From NCBI GenBank assembly GCA_905214345.1, contig CAJMLV010000045.1:1-21672 (forward strand): a stretch of 21,672 nucleotides of DNA. Direction: 5' to 3'. Positions 14,552-21,672 of this stretch are shown here, piece after piece. This DNA is from an uncultured bacterium (GTDB taxonomy: Bacteria > Bacillota > Clostridia > Oscillospirales > Ruminococcaceae). A program made the position numbers and the translations under genes. The notes under the pieces were generated by a model that had not been told where the DNA came from, did no database searches, and worked only from the letters and a program-made list of their open reading frames with translations. How positions within the stretch are numbered: the first letter of the stretch is position 1; each line of letters opens with the position of its first letter.

Positions 14552-14956
14552 GTGCAACAAGTTGCCCAATATGGATATTTGTATTTGTATATAATACCGA
14601 AAAAAGAAAGAAAGCATGAAAACCTCTCCCGATTTTTCGTCGGTGTAAGGAAAGAAGACCTTGCGAAGGGAAAAAAAGACAAAAAGAAAAAACCGCGAAA
14701 AATCGACCGGAACAGCCGGAAACGGCAAAACGGAAGGAAACCGCGGGGGAGGGAGCGGTTCTTCCAAAAAAGAAAAAATCTTGCATTTTTCGCCTTTTTG
14801 TAAAAGAAAGGGATTTGTGGGCGAAGAGGGGGAAAGAAAGGACAGAAAGGGTGCCTGAAGGGAGATGGGGGCAAAAACTCGGCAAAACGAAAGGAATTTG
14901 CCTTGCTTTTGTGTAAAACGTTCAAATTTTGATGGGAAGATTGGTGAAAGAGCACC

Positions 14957-14985
14957 TAGACAAAATGAAAATAATTTTCTAAAAT
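14957..14985 (+). promoter_or_regulatory. nan: Promoter of the sialic acid operon
   Basis: TAGACA (14957-14962) and TAAAAT (14980-14985) are separated by 17 bases, putting the start near 14992 and giving a leader of about 58 bases. Confidence 0.7.
14967..14979. promoter_or_regulatory. Palindrome, candidate RpiR operator in the nan promoter
   Basis: GAAAATAATTTTC is symmetric apart from its central base and fills the spacer just upstream of the -10. A protein bound here would block polymerase, in line with repression by the divergent RpiR protein. Confidence 0.5.
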
Positions 14986-15049
14986 GAAATCAGTGAAAGG
15001 GCGATGGCTCCACCGCCCGCAAACGGAACGCAAGACAAAGGAGAACACT

Positions 15050-16411
15050 ATGAAGAAGCAGCTTTCCATGTTGCTGGCGGCCGGCATGGCCGTGAGCATG
15101 CTGGCTGGGTGCGGCGGCACTTCCAGCACCACCACCTCCTCCGGCAGCACCGCTACCGGCGACACCGGCTCTTCCGCCGCGGCGGAGGCCACCGGCGATT
15201 CCACCGCCATCACCCTGTGGACTTACCCCATCGGCAGCTTCGGCGACGCCGCCACCGTGGACGCTCTCATTGCCAAGTTCAATGAAAAGCATCCCGAGAT
15301 CAGCGTGACCGTGGAATACCTGGACTACACCAACGGCGACGACCAGGTCACCGCCGCCATCGAAGCCGGCACCACCCCCGACATCATCATGGAAGGCCCC
15401 GAGCGTCTGGTTTCCAACTGGGGCGCCAAGGGCAAGATGCTGCCCCTGAACGACCTGTGGACCGATGAGGCCGTGGCCGACATCTCCGCCACCAGCGAGA
15501 ACGTCGTCAGCGCCTGCAAGTGGACCGACGGCAACTACTATGAATACCCCCTGTGCATGACCACCCACACCATGGCCATCAACAAGGAAATGTTTGAGGA
15601 AGCCGGCGCCCTGCAGTACATCAACGAGGACGGCACCTGGACCACCGAAAACTTTGAAAAGGCCCTGCAGGCCCTGAAGGATTCCGGCGTTTCCACCACC
15701 GCCATCGTCTACTGCGGCGGCCAGGGCGGCGACCAGGGCACCCGCGCTCTGGTGAACAACCTGTACAGCGGCCAGTTCACCAACGCCGACCACACCGCCT
15801 ACACCGCCGACAGCGACGCCAACAAGCAGGCTCTGCAGCAGCTGGTCGACTGGGTCGACGAAGGCCTCATCACCTACGACGCCGCCGCCCAGGCCAGCGA
15901 CGAACTGCAGCTGTTCGCCAACGGCAGCGTGGCCATGACCCTGTGCTGGAACGCTTCCAACCAGGCCAACTATGCCGAATCCGTCACCTTCACCGCCATG
16001 CCGGTGGCCTTCCCCTCCGACGACGGCGTGCCTGAACTGTGCGGCGGTATCTGGGGCTTCGGTCTGTTTGACAACGGCGACGACGCCAAGGCCGCCGCTG
16101 CCAAGGAATTCATCAAGTTCATCTGCGACGACGCCGAGCAGGGCCCCGAAAGCGTCCGTCTGACCGGCTTCTTCCCCGTCCGTGACTCCTTCGGCGATGT
16201 GTACGCCGGCACCGAGGACGAAGAGCGCATGGCTCAGTTCGCCAGCTTCATGCAGTACCTGGGCGACTACTACAACGTGGCTCCCGGCTGGGCCGAGCAG
16301 CGCACCGCGTGGTGGAACATGCTCCAGCAGATCTTCAACGGCGTGAGCGTGGACGACGCCACCGCCACCTACGTGCAGAGCTGCACCGACGCCATCAGCG
16401 CCGCGGCCTGA
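15050..16411 (+). CDS. Sialic acid ABC transporter, solute-binding lipoprotein
   Basis: This 453-residue protein starts at the ATG at 15050 behind AAAGGAG; the longer frame begins inside the promoter. A lipoprotein signal peptide ends at the lipobox LAGC with Cys21 as the anchor, followed by a Ser/Thr/Gly/Ala-rich linker (about 22-52). The rest is a family 1 extracellular solute-binding protein of the carbohydrate (CUT1) type. It should capture sialic acid, or a sialic acid derivative, outside the membrane and pass it to the two permeases downstream. The substrate is assigned from the nanA-nanE-nanK genes in the same operon, not from binding residues. A 180-bp gap with strong hairpins follows, which may let this mRNA accumulate above the permease mRNA. 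Confidence 0.88.
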   Translation: MKKQLSMLLAAGMAVSMLAGCGGTSSTTTSSGSTATGDTGSSAAAEATGDSTAITLWTYPIGSFGDAATVDALIAKFNEKHPEISVTVEYLDYTNGDDQVTAAIEAGTTPDIIMEGPERLVSNWGAKGKMLPLNDLWTDEAVADISATSENVVSACKWTDGNYYEYPLCMTTHTMAINKEMFEEAGALQYINEDGTWTTENFEKALQALKDSGVSTTAIVYCGGQGGDQGTRALVNNLYSGQFTNADHTAYTADSDANKQALQQLVDWVDEGLITYDAAAQASDELQLFANGSVAMTLCWNASNQANYAESVTFTAMPVAFPSDDGVPELCGGIWGFGLFDNGDDAKAAAAKEFIKFICDDAEQGPESVRLTGFFPVRDSFGDVYAGTEDEERMAQFASFMQYLGDYYNVAPGWAEQRTAWWNMLQQIFNGVSVDDATATYVQSCTDAISAAA

Positions 16412-16432
16412 ACACACTGATACGCAAACAAT

Positions 16433-16451
16433 GGCGGCAGGACCTGCCGCC
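16433..16451 (+). other. Hairpin after the solute-binding protein gene
   Basis: Nine bases on each side are perfectly complementary around one base (effective loop of three). No T-tract follows. Such hairpins commonly protect the binding-protein mRNA from 3' decay. Confidence 0.65.
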
Positions 16452-16470
16452 GGGGACACCCTGACCCGGT

Positions 16471-16542
16471 CCCGATGGCCGGGCCAGGGCAGCCGCCCCC
16501 GTTCCATCGGGTCAAACAGGTGGGGCGGGGGTCTATTTTTTT
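16471..16542 (+). terminator. Interleaved pairing with T-tract between binding protein and permease (possible attenuator)
   Basis: CCCGATGG (16471-16478) is complementary to 16504-16511, and CCGCCCC (16493-16499) is complementary to 16522-16528. The order is A-B-A'-B', so the stems are either mutually exclusive or form a pseudoknot. The second stem is followed after seven bases by seven T (16536-16542), making it a loose terminator. Confidence 0.4.
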
Positions 16543-16591
16543 CCACGCGCTTCCCATCCGGGAGCTGATTTCAGTAAAGGAGGGCCTTACC

Positions 16592-17539
16592 ATGGCTTCC
16601 AAAACCAAGGCGGCCGCTGCCGGCGGCGAAACCCTGACCTATAACCAGGGTACCTTCCGCAACTCCGCGCTGGTGCGGCAGCAGACCCTGGCGGCATATC
16701 TCTTCCTGCTGCCGGCGCTCGTTTTCTTTGTCCTGTTCGTCGTGGTGCCCATGGTCATGTGCCTGGTCACCAGCTTCCTGGACTACCGCATGGGCAAACC
16801 CCTCACCTTTGTGGGCTTCGCCCAGTATATCAAGATGTTCCAGGACCCCGTTTTCCTCAAGGCCCTGCAGAACACCTTCATCCTGGTCATCGTGGCCGTG
16901 CCCGCCGTCACCGCCTTCTCGCTGTGGGTGGGCTCTGTGGTGTACAAGATGTCCTCCTTCAAGCGCAGCTTCTACCGCTGCGTGTTCTACCTGCCCGTGG
17001 TCACCGGCACCGTTGCGGTGGCTGTGGTGTGGAAGTGGATGTTCAACAAGTACACCGGCCTGATCAACTACGTGCTCAACGCCGTGGGCATCATTGACGA
17101 AAACATCAGCTGGCTGGGCGACGCCCGCTTCGCCCTGGGGTGCATCACCCTGATCCTGTTCACCACCTCCATCGGCCAGCCCATCGTGCTGTACATTGCG
17201 GCCCTGGGCAACGTGGACCCCTCCCTCATCGACGCCGCCGAGGTGGACGGTGCTTCCAACCTGCAGGTCTTCTGGCACATCAAGTGGCCCCAGATCATGC
17301 CCACCACCCTGTACATCCTGGTCATCACCACCATCAACACCTTCCAGTGCTACGCGCTGATCCAGCTGTTGACTTCCGGCGGTCCCAACCACGCCACCGA
17401 CACCATCATGTATTACATCTACTACCAGGCCTTCAAACTGAATGACTACGGCTACGGCAACGCCATGGGCGTGGTTCTGGCCATCATCATCGCCATCCTC
17501 AGCGCCATTCAGTTCAAGTTTGCCGGTTCGTCTGACTAA
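16592..17539 (+). CDS. Sialic acid ABC transporter, permease subunit 1
   Basis: This 315-residue protein starts at the ATG at 16592 behind a very strong AAAGGAGGG. It is a CUT1-type (MalF/UgpA-like) permease with about six membrane segments after a hydrophilic N-terminus of about 38 residues. The EAA loop that docks the ATPase is seen at about residues 214-236 (DAAEVDGASNLQVFWHIKWP). It forms the membrane channel with the next gene product, 14 bases downstream. No ATPase gene is present in the operon, so the pair probably uses a shared MsmK/UgpC-type ATPase encoded elsewhere, as described for streptococcal sialic acid importers. Confidence 0.9.
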   Translation: MASKTKAAAAGGETLTYNQGTFRNSALVRQQTLAAYLFLLPALVFFVLFVVVPMVMCLVTSFLDYRMGKPLTFVGFAQYIKMFQDPVFLKALQNTFILVIVAVPAVTAFSLWVGSVVYKMSSFKRSFYRCVFYLPVVTGTVAVAVVWKWMFNKYTGLINYVLNAVGIIDENISWLGDARFALGCITLILFTTSIGQPIVLYIAALGNVDPSLIDAAEVDGASNLQVFWHIKWPQIMPTTLYILVITTINTFQCYALIQLLTSGGPNHATDTIMYYIYYQAFKLNDYGYGNAMGVVLAIIIAILSAIQFKFAGSSD

Positions 17540-17553
17540 AGGAGGGTCACACT

Positions 17554-18393
17554 ATGGAATCCAGCGTCAAAAGCAAAGCCCTGACCCCCGGTAAGGTCCT
17601 GACCAATGTGGTTCTGGTGCTGCTGGCGGTGTTCTTCATCTTCCCGCTGTACTGGATCGTCACCGGTTCTTTCAAGGACCGCATCGCGGTCAACGCCAGC
17701 CCGCCGGTCTGGTTCCCCACCGAACCCACCCTGGACAACTACATCCGCCTGTTTGAGAATCCTGCCCTGCGCTGGCTGGGCAACACCGTCTTCATGGCGG
17801 TGGTGGCCATGGCCCTGACCTGCATCACCGCCGCCATGGCGGGCTATGTGCTGGCCAAAAAGCGCTTCCCCGGCCGCAAACTCATCTTCAGCATCATGAT
17901 CTGCGCCATGGCCCTGCCCAAGCAGGTCATCCTGATCCCCCTGCTGAAGGAAATGAGCTTCCTGCACCTGCACGACAGCCTGTGGGCCGTCATCTTCCCC
18001 ACCGTGGGCTGGCCTTTCGGCATCTTCCTGATGAAGCAGTTCAGCGAGACCATCCCCGGCGAAATGATCGAAGCCGCCCGTATCGACGGCGCCGGCGAGG
18101 TGCGCACCTTCACCGACGTGGTGCTGCCCATGGTCACCCCCGGCATCGGCGCGCTGGCCATCTTCACCTTCATCAACAGCTGGAACGACTACTTCCTGCA
18201 GTTGATCATGCTGAACTCCAGCAACAACCTGACCATCTCCCTGGGCATTGCCAAGATCCAGGCGGAAATGTCCAACGACTTCGGCCTGATCATGGCAGGT
18301 GCCGCTCTGGCTGCCATCCCCATTATCGCCGTGTTCCTGATGTTCCAGAAATACTTTACCCAGGGCATTGCCATGGGCGCCGTCAAAGGCTGA
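17554..18393 (+). CDS. Sialic acid ABC transporter, permease subunit 2
   Basis: This 279-residue protein starts at the ATG at 17554 behind AAGGAGGG. It is a MalG/UgpE-like CUT1 permease with six membrane segments. The N-terminal segment reads VLLAVFFIFPLYWIVTGSFK, typical of the family, and the EAA loop is at about residues 172-192 (EAARIDGAGEVRTFTDVVLP). It is the partner of permease 1 and lies 26 bases before nanA. Sialic acid specificity comes from context. Confidence 0.9.
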   Translation: MESSVKSKALTPGKVLTNVVLVLLAVFFIFPLYWIVTGSFKDRIAVNASPPVWFPTEPTLDNYIRLFENPALRWLGNTVFMAVVAMALTCITAAMAGYVLAKKRFPGRKLIFSIMICAMALPKQVILIPLLKEMSFLHLHDSLWAVIFPTVGWPFGIFLMKQFSETIPGEMIEAARIDGAGEVRTFTDVVLPMVTPGIGALAIFTFINSWNDYFLQLIMLNSSNNLTISLGIAKIQAEMSNDFGLIMAGAALAAIPIIAVFLMFQKYFTQGIAMGAVKG

Positions 18394-18419
18394 TACTTGT
18401 ATAAGGAGTGCTTGCAATC

Positions 18420-19349
18420 ATGAAAGACATCACCAAATACCGGGGCGTTATCCCGGCTTTCTATGCCTGCTACGGGCCGGACGGCTCTATCTCCACCGAC
18501 GGCGTGCGGGCGCTGACCCGTCACCTCATTGCCAAAGGCGTGAAGGGCGTGTATGTGGGCGGCTCTTCCGGCGAGTGCATCTACCAGCATGTGGATGAAC
18601 GCAAAGCCGTGCTGGAAGCGGTCATGGAAGAGGCTGCCGGCAAGATCACCGTCATTGCCCATGTGGCCTGCAACAACACCGCCGACTCCGCCGAGCTGGC
18701 CGCCCATGCGGAAAAGTGCGGCGTGGACGCCATCGCGGCCATCCCGCCCATCTACTTCCACCTGCCGCCCTACGCCATCGCCTCTTACTGGAACGCCATG
18801 AGCGCCGCGGCCCCCAACACCGAGTTCGTCATCTACAACATCCCCCAGCTGGCGGGCACCGCCCTGACCATGCCCCTGCTGGCCGAGATGCTCAAGAACC
18901 CCAACGTCATCGCGGTGAAGAACTCCTCCATGCCCACCCAGGACATCCAGATGTTCAAGGATGCCGGTCTGGCGGCCCGGGGCGACGACGGCTTCGCCGT
19001 CTTCAACGGTCCCGACGAGCAGTTTGTCTCCGGCCTCGCCATGGGTGCGGACGGCGGCATCGGCGGCACCTACGCCGTCATGCCCGAGCTCTTCCTGAAA
19101 ATGTACGACCTGGTCAAGGCCGGGGATGTCCCCGCTGCCCGCAAGATCCAGTACCAGGCCGACCGCATCATCTACAAAATGTGCGAAGCCAAGGGCAACC
19201 TCTACGCCGTGCAGAAAGAGATCCTGCGCCGCATGTACGGCCTGGAACTGGGCGGCGTGCGTGCGCCCCTGCCCAACCTGGAGCCCGGGGATGAGGCCGT
19301 GGTGGCCGAAGCCCAGGCCATGATCGAAGCCGCCGTCAAGGCGCTGTGA
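18420..19349 (+). CDS. nanA: N-acetylneuraminate lyase
   Basis: This 309-residue protein splits N-acetylneuraminate into N-acetylmannosamine and pyruvate in the cytoplasm. The ATG at 18420 lies 11 bases after AAGGAG; an in-frame GTG at 18408 overlaps that site and is less likely. It is a DHDPS/NAL-family barrel with the pyruvate carboxylate loop GGSSGEC, the catalytic Tyr139 in YNIPQLAG and the Schiff-base Lys167 in AVKNSSMPT. The length and motifs match the Firmicutes NanA branch. The neighbours nanE and nanK support lyase over dihydrodipicolinate synthase. Confidence 0.93.
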   Translation: MKDITKYRGVIPAFYACYGPDGSISTDGVRALTRHLIAKGVKGVYVGGSSGECIYQHVDERKAVLEAVMEEAAGKITVIAHVACNNTADSAELAAHAEKCGVDAIAAIPPIYFHLPPYAIASYWNAMSAAAPNTEFVIYNIPQLAGTALTMPLLAEMLKNPNVIAVKNSSMPTQDIQMFKDAGLAARGDDGFAVFNGPDEQFVSGLAMGADGGIGGTYAVMPELFLKMYDLVKAGDVPAARKIQYQADRIIYKMCEAKGNLYAVQKEILRRMYGLELGGVRAPLPNLEPGDEAVVAEAQAMIEAAVKAL

Positions 19350-19383
19350 CGCCCGGCGGACTGTTTCCGAAAGGAGCTGCGCC

Positions 19384-19842
19384 ATGATCACCGATACCCT
19401 TGCTCATCTTTCCCGTTACCGTGGACTGCACAAGAACCTGGACACCGCCATCGACTGGCTGGCCGCCCATGATGTGACCGCCCTGCCCAACGGGCGCACC
19501 GTCATCAACGGGGACGCGGTCTTTGTGAATGTGATGGACGCCGAACTGCGGGACGCCGAGGAAGCGGCCTTTGAATATCACCGCCGCTACGCCGATCTGC
19601 AGATCGACCTCACCGGGGCCGAGCGCTGGGACTGGGCCGCCGAGGGCAGCCCTCTGGTGGCAAATGCCCCCTACGACGCCGCCTCCGATGCGGGATTTGT
19701 GGCCGGGCCGGAACAGGCTTCCGGCAAGCTGGGGGAAGGACGGTTTGTCCTCTTCTTCCCCGGGGAACCCCACAAACCCAGCTGTCAGTGCGGGGTCTGC
19801 ACCCACCTGCGCAAGGCCGTGGTCAAGATCGAGATGGGCTGA
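19384..19842 (+). CDS. YhcH/YjgK/YiaL family protein (probable sialic acid anomerase, NanQ-like)
   Basis: This 152-residue protein has AAAGGAG ahead of the ATG at 19384. The cupin-like family motifs are present: FEYHRRYADLQIDLTG (about 63-78) and FFPGEPHKPSC (about 120-130), whose His and acidic residues likely form the metal site. Family members occur in nan operons, and the E. coli protein YhcH (NanQ) speeds interconversion of sialic acid anomers for the lyase. Placement between nanA and nanE fits that role. Activity is inferred from the family. Confidence 0.85.
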   Translation: MITDTLAHLSRYRGLHKNLDTAIDWLAAHDVTALPNGRTVINGDAVFVNVMDAELRDAEEAAFEYHRRYADLQIDLTGAERWDWAAEGSPLVANAPYDAASDAGFVAGPEQASGKLGEGRFVLFFPGEPHKPSCQCGVCTHLRKAVVKIEMG

Positions 19843-19854
19843 AAGGACGCTATG

Positions 19855-20556
19855 ATGGAAAAAGAACAACTGTTGAAACAGATCGAACACGGGCTGATCG
19901 TTTCCTGCCAGGCGCTGGAGCATGAGCCCCTGTACACCCCCGAAGGTGGCATCATGCCCCTGATGGCCAAGGCTGCCGCCATGAGCGGGGCGGTGGGCAT
20001 CCGCGCCAACACGGTGCGGGACATCACCCAGATCAAGGCGGTGGTGGACCTGCCGGTCATCGGCATCATCAAGAAGGATTACCCCGGCACCCCCATGTAC
20101 ATCACCGTCACCATGGACGAAGTGGACGCCCTGGTGGGCTGCGGGGTGGATATTCTGGCGGTGCAGGGCACCAGCGCCCTGCGCCCGGACGGGTCCACGG
20201 CGGCGGATTTCATCCGTGCCGTCAAGGCCAAGTATCCCCACCAGCCGGTGATGGCGGACATCGCCACCTTTGAGGAGGCCATGGCCTGCGCCGAAGCCGG
20301 GGCCGACTTTGTGGGCACCACCATGCGGGGCTACACCCCCGAGACCCAGGGCATCAACGACATCGACTTCGAGTTCGTGGCCAGGCTGGCCAAAGAATGC
20401 CCCGCCAAGGTCATTGCCGAAGGTCACATCCATTATCCCGAACAGGCCCGCAAGGCCCTGGAAGCCGGGGCCTTTGCCCTGGTGGTGGGCGGGGCCATCA
20501 CCCGCCCGGCGGAGATCACCGCCCGGTTCACCGCGGCCATCCGCGACCTGGGCTGA
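19855..20556 (+). CDS. nanE: N-acetylmannosamine-6-phosphate 2-epimerase
   Basis: This protein of about 233 residues converts ManNAc-6-P to GlcNAc-6-P. Two adjacent ATGs (19852 and 19855) follow AAAGGA; the second is better spaced, and the choice changes only one residue. It is a NanE-type TIM barrel with SCQALEHEPLY near the N-terminus, the catalytic-lysine region GIIKKDYPG, MADIATFEEA, GTTMRGYT and the phosphate-binding end ALVVGGAITRP. It lies 12 bases after the YhcH gene stop codon and 12 bases before nanK. Confidence 0.94.
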   Translation: MEKEQLLKQIEHGLIVSCQALEHEPLYTPEGGIMPLMAKAAAMSGAVGIRANTVRDITQIKAVVDLPVIGIIKKDYPGTPMYITVTMDEVDALVGCGVDILAVQGTSALRPDGSTAADFIRAVKAKYPHQPVMADIATFEEAMACAEAGADFVGTTMRGYTPETQGINDIDFEFVARLAKECPAKVIAEGHIHYPEQARKALEAGAFALVVGGAITRPAEITARFTAAIRDLG

Positions 20557-20568
20557 GAGGAGGCCCCC

Positions 20569-21495
20569 ATGGACAAGGTCTATCTGGGCATCGACATCGG
20601 CGGTACGGCGGTCAAACTGGGCCTGGTGAACACCCAGGGCCGGGTCCTGGCCCGCGCCGAGGAGAGCGTCAGTTTTGACGGGTACAAGACCCCCATCCTG
20701 GACACCGTGACCAGGGCCGCTGCGGCTTTTGTGGCCGCACAGAGCATCACCCCTGCGGGGGTGGGTGTTTCGGCCACCGGCCAGATCGACAGTGTGCAGG
20801 GCGTGGTGGCCGGTACCTGCGGCAGCCTGCCGGGCTGGGACGACGCACCCATCCGAGCCACCCTGGAAAAGGCTCTGAGCCTGCCGGTGACGGTGGCCAA
20901 CGACGCCAACTGCATGGTGCTGGGTGAAGTCTGGGCCGGGGCGGCCAAAGGCTGCACCGATGTCATAGGCATCACCATCGGCACCGGCGTGGGCGGCGGT
21001 ATCCTTACGGGCGGCCGGTTGCTGGAAGGCGCCCGGGGTCTGGCAGGGGAGATCGGCCACTACCGCACCCATGTGCGGGACGGCGTGGCCTGTACCTGCG
21101 GGGCTGTGGGCTGCTGGGAGCGGTACGCCGCCACCACCGCCCTGGTCCGTGCCGCCAAAGAAAAGAACCCCGCCTGGGACAACGGCCGGGCCATCTTTGC
21201 CGCCGCCGAAGCGGGGGACCCCGCCGTGCGGGAACTGCTGGACGCCTGGACCGATGAGATCGCCCAGGGTCTGGCGGGGCTGGTGCACATCTTCAATCCC
21301 CAGCGCATCCTGGTGGGCGGCGGTGTGTCCGCCCAGACCGACCTGCTCATCCGTCCCTTGGCGGAACGGGTCAGAGAGTCGGTGATGCCTGCCTTCCGGG
21401 TCGGACTGGACCTGCGGGCCGCCGACCTGCAGAACGACGCCGGGCTGGTTGGCGCGGTGTATTATCTGCGGCAGCATAAACCGGAACTGGTATAA
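20569..21495 (+). CDS. nanK: ROK-family N-acetylmannosamine kinase
   Basis: This 308-residue protein phosphorylates ManNAc with ATP to give ManNAc-6-P. The start at 20569 follows AGAGGAGG. Seen features are the N-terminal phosphate-binding loop GIDIGGTAVKLGL, the catalytic region VANDANCMVLGE, the glycine-rich GTGVGGGIL, and the ROK zinc motif with GEIGHYRTHV then CTCGAVGCWE. The length is standard. ROK kinases vary in sugar specificity (ManNAc, glucose, fructose), and the operon makes ManNAc by far the most likely. It is the last gene before a terminator. Confidence 0.92.
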   Translation: MDKVYLGIDIGGTAVKLGLVNTQGRVLARAEESVSFDGYKTPILDTVTRAAAAFVAAQSITPAGVGVSATGQIDSVQGVVAGTCGSLPGWDDAPIRATLEKALSLPVTVANDANCMVLGEVWAGAAKGCTDVIGITIGTGVGGGILTGGRLLEGARGLAGEIGHYRTHVRDGVACTCGAVGCWERYAATTALVRAAKEKNPAWDNGRAIFAAAEAGDPAVRELLDAWTDEIAQGLAGLVHIFNPQRILVGGGVSAQTDLLIRPLAERVRESVMPAFRVGLDLRAADLQNDAGLVGAVYYLRQHKPELV

Positions 21496-21502
21496 GAAAA
21501 CG

Positions 21503-21532
21503 GCTCCCCTTGAAAAAGGGGAGCTGTTTTTT
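21503..21532 (+). terminator. Rho-independent terminator of the sialic acid operon
   Basis: A perfect 9-bp stem (21503-21511 with 21516-21524) around a GAAA loop is followed by six T (21527-21532), eight bases beyond the nanK stop codon. Confidence 0.95.
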
Positions 21533-21539
21533 GTTTGGT

Positions 21540-21672
21540 TTTTCTTGCTTCTTGGCAGACGGCAGTCTGCTTGTATGCCTTCCTTTTCGTGCCCGAAAAG
21601 GAAGCGAAAAGGGCCCGCCGTTCCGATGCGGTGGACGCCGGCCGGGGCTGCGGCCCCGGACCCCAAGATGCG
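21540..21672. repeat. Structured dispersed repeat, right copy (runs off the window)
   Basis: This is the reverse-complement partner of 42-174. It keeps the 11-bp stem (about 21578-21603) and the GC hairpin (21642-21659), and it has a cleaner third hairpin with a 6-bp stem and four-base loop near 21556-21571. The window ends inside or at the edge of the element, so its full length is not seen. Confidence 0.8.

Larger units (their letters stand above)
14442..15049. other. AT-rich divergent regulatory region, 608 bp, with a long purine-rich tract
   Basis: The gap contains the rpiR promoter, the nan promoter and two similar palindromes. From about 14596 to 14760 the plus strand is strongly purine-rich with many A runs, and the bias continues more weakly to about 14900. 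A perfect TATAAT at 14590-14595 lacks a well-placed -35. Another palindrome, TCAAATTTTGA, is at 14922-14932. Open frames here translate to lysine/arginine-rich low-complexity strings and are not genes. Confidence 0.7.

Noticed and set aside
14552..14858. Small plus-strand frames in the AT-rich gap that might encode a basic peptide
   Set aside because: The products are low-complexity Lys/Arg strings that follow from the purine-rich DNA, and none has a clear ribosome binding site.
14914..14932. A cre (CcpA) site near the AACGTT at 14918-14923 upstream of the nan promoter
   Set aside because: The core looks LacI-like, but the flanking bases do not fit the 14-base consensus in any alignment I tried.

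Overview
The window is high-GC bacterial DNA with strong Shine-Dalgarno sequences, sigma-A-type promoters and rho-independent terminators. GHKL/LytTR signalling, an RpiR regulator, a GPH sugar transporter and a Firmicutes-style sialic acid operon point to a gut Clostridia/Ruminococcaceae member of the Faecalibacterium-Gemmiger-Subdoligranulum kind. That placement is inferred from protein style and gene content; there is no rRNA here to test it.

Layout. (1) 1-235: a structured repeat followed by a terminator. (2) 235-1446, minus: a SARP/BTAD-type regulator with a degenerate GGDEF-like tail, divergent from (3) 1838-3846, plus: a LytTR response regulator and a GHKL membrane histidine kinase, closed by a strong terminator. 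(4) 4089-10939, plus: a glycoside-use operon with a cytoplasmic GH2 enzyme, a membrane-anchored circularly permuted GH3 enzyme and a GPH-family symporter, closed by a terminator. (5) 11140-12516: a MATE efflux protein. (6) 12681-13526: a DUF368/PopT-type membrane protein. Genes 5 and 6 each have their own promoter followed at once by a short terminator-like leader hairpin. (7) 13596-14441, minus: an RpiR regulator, divergent across a 608-bp AT-rich gap from (8) 15050-21495, plus: the sialic acid operon, with a solute-binding lipoprotein, two ABC permeases, nanA, a YhcH/NanQ-type protein, nanE and nanK, ending in a terminator. (9) 21540-21672: a second, inverted copy of the repeat at the left end.

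How the genes work together. The sialic acid block encodes capture and import of N-acetylneuraminate, cleavage to ManNAc plus pyruvate, anomer handling, phosphorylation to ManNAc-6-P and epimerisation to GlcNAc-6-P. It lacks its own ABC ATPase, nagA/nagB and a sialidase, which must be elsewhere if the pathway is complete. In the GH2-GH3-GPH block, GH3 probably trims beta-glycosides outside the membrane, GPH imports small glycosides and GH2 finishes hydrolysis inside. The two-component system and the SARP-type protein may control this or nearby genes; that link is inferred.

The observations most worth following up are: the inverted repeat pair at the window ends, with a compensatory base-pair change and both copies directly behind terminators; the matched 13-bp palindromes at the rpiR and nan promoters; the permuted GH3 with a membrane segment at each end; the BTAD plus degenerate GGDEF-like regulator; and the paired promoter/leader-hairpin arrangement of the MATE and DUF368 genes. 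I saw no CRISPR array, transposase, phage gene, tRNA or rRNA.
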